DNA of 9,344 nucleotides from CAZJYI01 sp964550025. GTDB lineage: Bacteria; Verrucomicrobiota; Kiritimatiellia; UBA8416; CAYOBW01. Position numbers and translations under genes: made by a program. The notes under the pieces were generated by a model that worked only from the letters and a program-made list of their open reading frames with translations, did not search any database and was not told the DNA's origin. The stretch lies in NCBI GenBank assembly GCA_964550025.1, contig CAZJYI010000279.1, forward strand, positions 1 to 9,344, read 5' to 3'. Positions 1 through 7,200 of the stretch are shown here, one piece after another; within the stretch, counting starts at the first letter, position 1, and each line of letters begins with the position of its first letter.

Positions 1-54
1 CAGATACTGCTGCAGGTTGCTCAGCATCTGATCGCATTTCGGCTTGTCGACCAT
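1..54 (-). CDS. HepT/HEPN-like toxin, N-terminal fragment (partial)
   Basis: An ATG at 54 on the minus strand opens a frame that stays open to the window edge: 18 codons, beginning MVDKPKCDQ and continuing with a Leu-rich helix ending NLQQYL. It starts 5 bases after the TAG stop of the upstream nucleotidyltransferase gene, with GGGGAG about 10 bases before the start. Short HEPN-domain proteins of the HepT/DUF86 type often begin MVD followed by such a helix, and they are usually encoded directly beside an MNT nucleotidyltransferase. In characterised pairs HepT is an RNase toxin with an RX4-6HXY motif near its C-terminus. That region lies outside the window, so activity cannot be judged. The identification rests mainly on gene context and the first helix. 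Confidence 0.55.
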   Translation of the reverse strand, partial: MVDKPKCDQMLSNLQQYL

Positions 55-59
55 GGTGT

Positions 60-485
60 CTACGCTCCCCGTGCGAGGGCGGCGATACGCGTCCGGTGCA
101 TTGCCGCGAATGCCGGTTTGTAGTCGTGATAGCGCGCGAGAACCCCCTTCTCGATGGCCACTCTCGCGGACTCGTTGCCGCAATAGACACGCACGCCATG
201 CTCCAGCACCTTGCCTCGGAGCTCGAGCGGAGCCGGTCCGAGATTGCGCAGGTCCACTTCGCAACCGACTCGCCGCGTCAACTCACCTTCCATTGCGAGC
301 TCGTCCCGCAGAGGCAGCGACTCGCGGTGGAAGCTGTTGTCCAGGTAGTAACCCACGTCAAGGTCGCTTTCCGCACGCGGGGAACCGTGCACACGGCTCC
401 CGTGAGCGTAGGCGACGACGATGGGCGTCTCTGCGAACACCGCTTCGGCTGCCGATCTGAGTCTCTCCAGAAGCTCCGTATCCAT
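60..485 (-). CDS. MNT-type nucleotidyltransferase, MntA-like antitoxin
   Basis: This 141-residue protein has the minimal nucleotidyltransferase fold. The signature GSRVHGSPRAESDLD fits GSX10DXD exactly, with the two metal-binding aspartates in DLD. A third candidate carboxylate is in EVDLRNL about 40 residues later. The C-terminal part (VLARYHDYKP) matches the usual helical tail of MntA-like proteins. In the studied MntA-HepT pairs the MNT protein AMPylates a tyrosine of HepT and so neutralises it. The frame is open upstream to 647, but family proteins are about 135-140 residues long and the motif would sit far too deep in a 195-residue form, so the start at 485 is preferred; GGGGA lies 10 bases upstream. 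GATAAT at 497-492 lies 6 bases before this ATG, so a leaderless transcript is also possible. The HepT-like partner follows after 5 bases, consistent with co-translation. An MNT enzyme with another role cannot be excluded. Confidence 0.85.
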   Translation of the reverse strand: MDTELLERLRSAAEAVFAETPIVVAYAHGSRVHGSPRAESDLDVGYYLDNSFHRESLPLRDELAMEGELTRRVGCEVDLRNLGPAPLELRGKVLEHGVRVYCGNESARVAIEKGVLARYHDYKPAFAAMHRTRIAALARGA

Positions 486-555
486 TCTGCCATTATCCCC
501 ACGCATGCGAACAAGTCGAGCGGAAAGAACCCTCGCGACGAGGGCATACCACCGC

Positions 556-584
556 TTGACTTCCGCGACACCGTTGCATACTAT
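556..584 (+). promoter_or_regulatory. Sigma-70-like promoter of tRNA-Ser
   Basis: TTGACT (556-561) and TACTAT (579-584) are separated by exactly 17 bases on the plus strand. They match the -35 consensus at 5 of 6 positions and the -10 at 4 of 6. Transcription would start near 591 and run into the tRNA about 65 bases later. The leader contains a short palindrome, GGAAAG/CTTTCC (605-618). The promoter lies in the region divergent from the nucleotidyltransferase gene. The match is by eye. Confidence 0.5.
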
Positions 585-655
585 CCGCCCGTTCCGTTTC
601 CGCAGGAAAGGTCTTTCCTTCCCACACTGCGAACCGGAGGCCGACATGCGAATAC

Positions 656-832
<177 letters not shown>

Positions 833-909
833 TTGACGATTGGACCGCTCCGAACTTCGTCTCGGCAGGCCGGTCGGTACACTCCCGGGACATTCTCTGG
901 AACACGGCA

Positions 910-2145
910 TCAGTGCTGCGAGCAGGAACTGCATCCGGGTGAGACGCATTCAGAGTGGGGTGCAGCGGTAGACTGGTGCCGGCCAATCCCCCACACAAGC
1001 TGCACGGTGACGATGTTCTCTTCCTCGCCGTCGTTATGCTCCCTGTACTGGTACTGCCCGCGGACGTAGGTGGAAGGCGTCAGGTGGCGGGTAAGGAAAC
1101 CGGAACCGGCCCAGGTATCCTGTTTATCGTCTTCCAGGAACTCTGTCCAGTCATAGCGGCCGCCCAACTCCCAGTACTCGTCGAGCGTGACCTGGAACAG
1201 GGAGAACAGCCCCGACGGCGCGGCTCCGTCGTCATCCCGGTCGTAGTGGAACCACTCGGTATGCCATCTCACGCGACGGTATGTCTGTGGCCACCGGTAG
1301 CTGAGAACGAAATCCGCGCCGTGCAGGAGGTTGTTGCCCTCATCCCCGGCCACGCTGTACCCGGCCTGCGCACTCAGTCGATCCGTCAGGGGCAGATCGG
1401 CAGAAGCCCTTCCCGTGAAGACACGTCCGTCCCAGTCGATCACGTCACCATGCTCGCCTGCGTCGCCGGGCGAAGGTGGGTGCCCCGGGTCGGACTCGTC
1501 ATGTTCGTCGTGGTCCTCGTCTTCATGATCTTCTTCGTCATGGCCGTGGGCATCGTGTACGTGGGGTTCCGCCTCGCCGTGGTCATGGGCGTGGCCGATT
1601 TCCTTTCCGTTCCAGACACCCACGGCCAATCTGAAGCGGATGTCCGCCGGACTCGGAATGAGGTAGATGAGCTCTGCGCCATCGTCCGACCACGCGTGGC
1701 TGCCGAACAGGTTCTCCAGGGCTGGCGGCGTATCCGCAAAGGCCCAGTGGTGGGGGTGAATCGGGTTCAGCCTCCCGAAGCCCATCAGCTTCCGGCCGAT
1801 CTGCGCCTGGAAGCCACCCGGCAGGCCGAGAAACGACACGTAGGCTTCCTCGATGTGGATCTCTGTTTCGATGTCGTCGTCGGCGAGGTACTCATGTTCG
1901 AAAACGACGATCAAGTCGCCTCTTACTGATGGGTTCAGGCAGCCCTGAACCCCCAGTTCGACTTCCTTGACCCGGATCCTCTCGTCGTTCGGGTCGTCTT
2001 CTGCGTCGGTTGTGAGTGCCTGTATGTTGGCAATCGCACTAATGTCGGGCAGCTCGAGCTCCGAGGTGGATCCCTCGGAGTGGCCGTGAAGCGTCGCGCC
2101 CAGGAGGACGCCGACAATGGTCAGAATGGTCGCACACTTGTGCAT
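910..2145 (-). CDS. Outer-membrane beta-barrel protein with His-rich loop, probably metal-linked
   Basis: This 411-residue protein begins with a signal peptide (residues 1 to about 24). A conserved stretch RIRVKEVELGVQG (57-69) follows, then an IEEAYVSFLGLPG segment (98-110) and RKLMGFGRLNPIHPHHWAF (118-136). These match the barrel family often annotated as zinc-regulated outer-membrane or porin-like proteins. The rest alternates aromatic and polar residues as barrel strands do, ending near VTVQLVWGIG (379-388). Between strands, residues 185-232 hold 12 histidines plus many Asp/Glu and would form a flexible metal-binding loop. Past the last strand, a 23-residue tail carries C400, C405, C408 and a final His. 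The start is supported by a weak GAGAAGAG upstream. It lies 98 bases after a His/Cys-rich small protein on the same strand. The metal could be Zn, Cu or Ni; the sequence does not decide. The barrel type is well supported, the transported substrate is not. Confidence 0.72.
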   Translation of the reverse strand: MHKCATILTIVGVLLGATLHGHSEGSTSELELPDISAIANIQALTTDAEDDPNDERIRVKEVELGVQGCLNPSVRGDLIVVFEHEYLADDDIETEIHIEEAYVSFLGLPGGFQAQIGRKLMGFGRLNPIHPHHWAFADTPPALENLFGSHAWSDDGAELIYLIPSPADIRFRLAVGVWNGKEIGHAHDHGEAEPHVHDAHGHDEEDHEDEDHDEHDESDPGHPPSPGDAGEHGDVIDWDGRVFTGRASADLPLTDRLSAQAGYSVAGDEGNNLLHGADFVLSYRWPQTYRRVRWHTEWFHYDRDDDGAAPSGLFSLFQVTLDEYWELGGRYDWTEFLEDDKQDTWAGSGFLTRHLTPSTYVRGQYQYREHNDGEEENIVTVQLVWGIGRHQSTAAPHSECVSPGCSSCSQH

Positions 2146-2187
2146 GGCAAATCTCTTCTCGTTTGGTGGTAGTTGATTCTGAAGTCA

Positions 2188-2217
2188 CAGTTCCCTCTCG
2201 CAAGAAAGGCGGAACTG
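2188..2217. promoter_or_regulatory. Hairpin between the two metal-block genes
   Basis: CAGTTCC (2188-2194) pairs perfectly with GGAACTG (2211-2217). After one mismatch the stem continues with three more pairs (TCT 2196-2198 with AGG 2207-2209, one of them G-T). It lies in the 98-base gap between the DUF2946-like gene and the barrel gene, about 43 bases before the barrel start. It could moderate read-through, protect the downstream message, or bind a regulator. No AT-rich Zur- or Fur-like box is visible. Confidence 0.35.
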
Positions 2218-2243
2218 CACCTGACGTAGGAAAGCGGTGTGAG

Positions 2244-2591
2244 TCAGGCTGAGAAGGGAGGTGCGCGCGGACCGTTGGCGCGGAGCGCCGGCGTCGCCAG
2301 AGCCGGTAGCCATTGCACGGCCGGACATTCGCTCACAAGCGTTCGGCTCAGTGCGAACTCTACCGGAGCGACAGTGCTCACGGGGGTCTGTGCGAATTGG
2401 CAGATGAGGCATTGGTCCGGATCATGTTGGGAACAGTCATCCGGGGTGTCGTCATCATGGTGGGACGCGTCGTGCCCTGCCGCGGGGCAGCACGCCTGTT
2501 CTTCGCACAAGCTATGGATGTGTGCAGCAGGCAGCACAAGCATCCCGCCGGCAAAGACCAGCAACCCCAGCATGGCGAAAACACGCTTCAT
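2244..2591 (-). CDS. Small secreted His/Cys-rich protein, DUF2946-like
   Basis: This 115-residue protein starts at the ATG at 2591. The frame also extends three codons to a TTG at 2600, but the ATG puts the basic MKR directly before the hydrophobic core. Residues 6-22 form that core of a signal peptide or membrane anchor, ending in PAAHIHSLC. The middle has CC at 34-35, an Asp/His-rich stretch 40-59 and the motif CLIC (61-64). The end reads RANGPRAPPFSA. The AHxH, later CxxC and terminal RxPP pattern resembles DUF2946-type small envelope proteins, which have no defined biochemical role and often accompany metal-related genes. Here it precedes the His-rich outer-membrane barrel gene on the same strand, so co-expression is likely. 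No clear ribosome-binding site is visible. That the gene is real is well supported; the family assignment is moderate. Confidence 0.68.
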   Translation of the reverse strand: MKRVFAMLGLLVFAGGMLVLPAAHIHSLCEEQACCPAAGHDASHHDDDTPDDCSQHDPDQCLICQFAQTPVSTVAPVEFALSRTLVSECPAVQWLPALATPALRANGPRAPPFSA

Positions 2592-2643
2592 GGCCGTCAA
2601 CGATACAAGACGGCCGACACCTTTGTCGACGTCTTCCTGGCTA

Positions 2644-2780
2644 CTTGATCTTCCGGATACGCCCTTACGGGCGCACTACGAACGGCTGGAACGCTCACCT
2701 CGGTTCGTAGTGTGCCCGTCAGGGCATACTCCCCCTTTGCTCGTTCTTCCGGACAAGCTCTGAGGTGCGCACTACGAACG
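2644..2780. repeat. REP-like cluster with three copies of GCRCACTACGAAC
   Basis: A 26-nt arm at 2658-2683 (containing CGCCCTTACGGGCGCAC) matches the reverse complement of 2703-2728 at 22 of 26 positions, with a 19-base loop. Each arm itself contains a short GCCC/GGGC palindrome. The core GCGCACTACGAACG occurs again in direct orientation at 2767-2780. TTCCGGA flanks the structure on both sides (2651-2657 and 2747-2753), with CTTG (2644-2647) and CAAG (2754-2757) outside it. The cluster lies between the end of the polyprenyl synthase gene and the start of the DUF2946-like gene, both on minus, and could act as a transcript-end hairpin. The form is that of a bacterial interspersed palindrome; copy number elsewhere is unknown. 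Confidence 0.7.
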
Positions 2781-2823
2781 CGGGATATCCGGCCTCGGGG
2801 CTTCAGGACCGCGAAGACGGCTG

Positions 2824-3951
2824 CTACACCGCCCGGTTGATCATGAAATCGGCCCAGAAGTGGAGCAGTTCCTTGTGGGGGCCGTCGGGGATGTGGGGGA
2901 GGTTTTGGCGGGCCTTTTCGATGTACCCGAGCGCGCGTTCGTTGGCGCGCTTGACGCCCTCCAGCTCGTCAAAGAGAGCGGCGACCTCGGAGACGTCTTC
3001 CTCGGACGCTTCCTTGTTGCCCAGTACCGAGAGGATCTTCTCCTTCTGAACGGGCGAAGCCTTCTTCAGCGCCTCGTGCACGATGATCGTCTGCTTGCCT
3101 TCGCGGATGTCGGAACCGACCGGCTTGCCGAGGTCCGCTTCGTTCCCCACGATCCCCAGGATGTCGTCCTGGAGCTGGAACGCCGTACCGCAATTGCTGG
3201 TAAAGGAGCGGACGGCAAGTATGGCCTCTTCCGCGGGGGAGGACGGGTCCTGCTTCTCGATGGGGACGTACCGACCGGATCCGATGACAGCGCCGGCCCA
3301 GCCGGCAAACTCGTAGAGGACGCCCGTTTTGAGCCACAGCATGTGCTCTATCTCGTCCTCGGACAGGTCCAGGGTCTCCACGGCATGGGTCATGCCGTAT
3401 TGCACGTCGAGGGTCTCGCCTCCAATCAGGTTTCCCAGGACGTAGGATTGAAGACAGCGGATAATCCGGAGGACCAGGGCGGGGTCCGCGCCCGACCGCA
3501 GCGCACAGTCCGTGAAGGCCGTGACCGACCAGCCGTGCTGCACGTCTCCGGCGAGGATCGCCACGTCCCGGCCGAATTCCGCTGCGAGCTCCGGCGAGAG
3601 GGGGAGCTCGCGCAGCGCCGTGTCCGCCGCCTGCACGTGGGCGGTGGGTGCGAAGCGCCGCATGCTGTCGTTGTCGATGAGATCGTCGTGGACGAGGGTC
3701 CAGGTGTGGAAGAGCTCGACACCCGCTGCCGCGGGAATTGCCTGCTCCTCTTTGGCCGCGCCGCCCATGCATCCGGCGGCCATCATCAGGACCGCGGGCC
3801 GCAGCCGTTTGGCGGACCGCTCGGGATATGCCCAGACGGTCTGCTCGATGATGGACGGCTGAAAGAAGCGCGCAACGTCACTCTGCCGCAGGTAGCCAAG
3901 AACGCGGTCGCCGGCCGTCTTCAGGTACGCGAAAAAGTCGGTTTTGTCCAT
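2824..3951 (-). CDS. Polyprenyl diphosphate synthase (type I trans-isoprenyl synthase)
   Basis: This 375-residue enzyme condenses isopentenyl diphosphate with an allylic diphosphate to make a linear prenyl diphosphate. The KRLRP pyrophosphate-binding site is at 48-52, the first Asp-rich motif DDLIDND at 89-95, AGDVQHG at 134-140, KTG at 208-210 and the second Asp-rich motif QDDILGIVGNEADLGKP at 261-277, then GSDIREGKQT (279-288). All Mg-binding aspartates are present. Trp84, five residues before the first motif, occupies the position that limits chain length in this family, which suggests a C15-C20 product rather than a long chain; this is inference. The usual GQ of the mid-protein GQ-x-LD element reads GGETLD. 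The frame opens at 4023, but AGGAG with a 7-base spacer marks 3951 as the start and the extra 24 residues are unlike the family. At 375 residues it is longer than typical 300-330-residue members. No other isoprenoid gene is adjacent. Confidence 0.92.
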   Translation of the reverse strand: MDKTDFFAYLKTAGDRVLGYLRQSDVARFFQPSIIEQTVWAYPERSAKRLRPAVLMMAAGCMGGAAKEEQAIPAAAGVELFHTWTLVHDDLIDNDSMRRFAPTAHVQAADTALRELPLSPELAAEFGRDVAILAGDVQHGWSVTAFTDCALRSGADPALVLRIIRCLQSYVLGNLIGGETLDVQYGMTHAVETLDLSEDEIEHMLWLKTGVLYEFAGWAGAVIGSGRYVPIEKQDPSSPAEEAILAVRSFTSNCGTAFQLQDDILGIVGNEADLGKPVGSDIREGKQTIIVHEALKKASPVQKEKILSVLGNKEASEEDVSEVAALFDELEGVKRANERALGYIEKARQNLPHIPDGPHKELLHFWADFMINRAV

Positions 3952-3958
3952 CCGGGGA

Positions 3959-3963
3959 CTCCT
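3959..3963 (-). promoter_or_regulatory. Ribosome-binding site of the polyprenyl synthase
   Basis: AGGAG on the minus strand, 7 bases before the ATG at 3951. It selects this start over the upstream ATG of the same frame at 4023. Confidence 0.75.
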
Positions 3964-4135
3964 GGAGAGCTCAACGTACGCCGTGCCGGGGCGCCGGTCA
4001 GGAGTGTCTGCTCGTATCGTCACATCCTGCCTCCCAGCCCCTCGCGCAAGTAGAAGTGCAGGATGCGACAGATTCCCCGGGGTTGCGAGACAAAAGCGGC
4101 TCCAATCTTGCCTTCGGGCGCAAGCGGAGAGAGAG

Positions 4136-4185
4136 CGGGGATCCCCGTGGTGGCCCGGACAGAGAATCCCCGCCCCTTGCGGGCG
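4136..4185. other. GC-rich palindromes downstream of the large gene
   Basis: The 251 bases between the 4203 stop and the 3951 start hold no convincing gene. Two structures lie here: the perfect 12-base palindrome CGGGGATCCCCG (4136-4147), and CGCCC (4171-4175) facing GGGCG (4181-4185) around a 5-base loop. The second begins 17 bases past the stop of the large minus-strand gene and might help end its transcript, but no T tract follows, so a factor-independent terminator is not supported. Confidence 0.3.
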
Positions 4186-4202
4186 TCATGCATTCCGCTC
4201 CT

Positions 4203-7200
4203 TCACCGTTCGGCCCGAATCCTGTAGAACACGGCGCCTACCTGCTCGTGAGCGTGAGTGTACGTGTTCGTGATAGGGGTCGACGGCTCGTTCGTGAGAA
4301 TGGCCAGCCAGGCGTTGGCAGACGTTGTCAGGCTTGTCCGGCTTTCAAGGTACTGCCGTGCCTCCGTGCCGCCCTGCCAGGTGATGCGCAGGCCGTTGGG
4401 GATCGCCACTGTGTTCAGGATGCCCAGGTAGGATGTTGCGTCATTTGGATCGGTGTCGGCCTCGTACTCGTGGCGGTTGTCGCATCCGTCCCCGTCGCCG
4501 TCCCGCGAGGCGTCCGCCGACAGGGCCGGGTTCAAGCCATGGTTGACCTCCCATACGTCCAGCATGCCGTCCCCGTCGCTGTCGGCCTCCGGGTTCGTAT
4601 ACAACTCGATCGTACCGCGTGGGGTCAGGTCCCTGCCTGCGAGGCCGGGGTGGTTGGCCGGGTAGCGCTGCACTTTGAACACGGCGTTGTACTGGTGGTC
4701 ACGGTGGTCGAGGGAGGGGGTCTCGCCCTGTGTCATCGGACCCGTGTTCTGAACCGGGCAGATGTACTGCCAGACCGTCTGACCCGCCGCGGTCACCTCC
4801 AGCAGGTTGCCGTGCGTGCCGTCGCAGATCAACGTGTTGCCGTTCGGTTGTCTCTGGCAGCCCGAGATGGCTTCGGCGTACATGTTGGTGGGCGGCGTGG
4901 CGGTGTAGGTCCACGCGAGCGCTGAAGGCTCATACGCCTGCCCCACGGCGATCGCGTAGTTGCCGTTGGTGTCGGGCGCCGGCGGGACGATCTCGTCGAC
5001 GCTCGAGTAGTCGCGGCTCAGCCCGTTGTTGAAGATGAGCATGTTGCCCGCACCGGGGCGTCCGGGCTCGATCCATTGCGCGTCGTGTTGCTGCAGGAGC
5101 ACCTGGTCGCCCGGGGCGCCGTACATGGCGGGGTTGCCCCAGCGGTAGAGCAGGTCGCCACCCTTCCCGCTGCGCCCCCCAGTGTGGCCTGCCGCTTCCG
5201 CTGTCGTGGTGCTGTGGTCGATGACCCACAGCTCGCTGTTTCCCCTCACGCTGAGAATGATCTGGTCCAGTTCGGGGTTGTAGTCGATTGAGTTCATGTG
5301 GTTCCAGAACTGAGAGGACCTGCTCGCATTGACGTCCACCAGTCCGGGGTGATCCGCCGGCACACCGTAGTTGTCCTTGGCCGGGTCGTGGTCCTGGATC
5401 AGGTGGTCCCACACATGCCATTCCCAGACGACCGTGCCCCCCGACGGCCGCGCCGGCTCCACCTCGATCACGCAGTCCGGCATCATGTAGCCTTCCTGCG
5501 CGACGTCGGCGGTCAACAGGCTCGGGTCGAAGCCCGCCTGTATGACTTCCGCGTAGGTCTTCTTTTCGACTACCAGCATCAGCACGTTGCCGTTGGGCAG
5601 GGGCTCGATATCGTGGTGCTGCGAGTAATCCGACGTAGAGTAATCCAGCTCCCACACCCTCGTGCCGTCCCAGGCGTACTCCTCCACGCGCCCGCCTTCG
5701 CCGCCGCCGATGCTCTGGCCACTCTTGATGAAGCAGGCGCGCAACAGGTTGCCGTTCTCGAGCAGATAAGCCGATTGCCCCGGCTCGTAGCCGCTGGTCC
5801 AGGAGTTCACCACCAGTCCTTCGTTGTTGATGAGATAGGTGTTGGTGTAGTGCTTGGGCGCGATCAGCGTGTACCCTTCGCAGGCGGCTGGGCTGGTGAG
5901 GATTAGCCCGACCGTGCGGCTCGCCGTGTCTGCCGTCACCGTGTAGGAATACGTCGAGGCGGGTGCCCCAGCCGGATCGGTTGTCGTCGCTCCTGTGCCA
6001 TCCGTGGCGGTGATGAAGTAGCCCACCGTGGTGCCCGTGGAACGCGCCGGAATCGTCGCGCCGTAACGTCCGTCGCCGGCGGCGCCGTCCCCGTGCGCGC
6101 CGTCGTCGTGCATGACCAAGGTGGTGCCTGCTCCCGTGCCCACGCTCGGCAAGCGCGGGCTACTGTTCCGTGCGTTGTAGCCCGCTTCTGCCGGAAGCGG
6201 GCTCTGCGCCGTGACCTTGACGGAGATCTGGTCCAGGTCCACACGCGGGTCGCCGTCGCCACCGCGGAACTGAAAGCGCATTTTGAGACCGTCGACGAGT
6301 TCCGAGGGCGCCAGATCGTAGTGGTATTGCTGCCAGCCGTGGGACGTGCCCGTCAATTCGCTCAATCGTGTGACGTACCCGCTGCCGGCGTCGAGCTGGA
6401 ATGTCCAGCCCTGCGAGTTGGTCAGCCCCGCCGTCCAGATCCAGAACTCGACATGGCCCGACGTGCCCGCGGCATCGATCCCGTCGGTCGTCTCGATCAT
6501 GGTGTCCGTCAGGTTGGTCGTTCCGAAATGGAACTCCGCACCGCACGGGTTGCCGTCGCCGTAGTTGGAGCCCGTGCGCTGCTCAACGTGGTTTGCCGTA
6601 CTGGCCGTAACGGTCCAATCGTTGTCGCACCCGTCTCCCGTCCACGGCTTTGCCGCGGTTGTCCGCATGGTTTCGAGGAAGACCGTACGTTCAACGCCGC
6701 CCGTGCCGCCTCCGCTGCCGTCGTCGTATGTGAGCACGACCTCGGCGACGGACACGTCATCCGTCACGACGGTAGTTACCCAGACGCCGTCCGTGGCCGT
6801 TGGCGACAGCGGCGAATGGGCCGTTTGCCTGATGTTTGGCGGCGCATTCGCAACACCCGACGCTCTCCGTGCGACGCGGAAACCGATGTGGTACCAGGCA
6901 TGGTTCGGGTCGTCCGGGCCGCGGTAATACGACAGGTTGCGATTCGACACCCTCGAATGCCCCTGTGCGCCGTTATACCAGTTGCCGCCGCGCAGGGCGC
7001 GACGGGGCAGCCCGTCGGGGGCAGGCGTACCCGCGACCGGCCCCGGGGGATTGGTCACCACGCTGTTGCTCACGCAGTATTCGTAGTAGTCGCGGTGATA
7101 CCAGTCGTTGACCCATTCCCACACGTTTCCGGCCATGTCGCAGAGCCCATAGCCGTTTGAACCGTCCGCTGTCTGGTACGCGTTCGTGGCGCCGGGCCAG

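Noticed and set aside
486..647. N-terminal extension of the nucleotidyltransferase to 647
   Set aside because: The extension is Arg-rich and unlike the family, and it would overlap the promoter of the divergent tRNA.
955..1929. 324-codon plus-strand frame opposite the barrel gene
   Set aside because: Its Val-rich composition is the antisense image of the His/Asp-rich loop and barrel strands; the minus-strand gene has clear family motifs and a signal peptide.
3952..4023. 24-residue N-terminal extension of the polyprenyl synthase
   Set aside because: An AGGAG with proper spacing precedes the internal ATG at 3951, and the extension has no family match.
2860..4053. 397-codon plus-strand open frame opposite the polyprenyl synthase
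   Set aside because: It is antisense to a well-identified enzyme, has no family resemblance, and such frames are common opposite GC-rich genes.
4171..4185. Factor-independent terminator after the large gene
   Set aside because: The stem is only 5 bp and no T tract follows it on the minus strand.
6093..7160. 355-codon plus-strand frame inside the large gene
   Set aside because: It is antisense to the Ig-like and SUMF1-like domains with recognisable motifs, has no start signal and no recognisable product.
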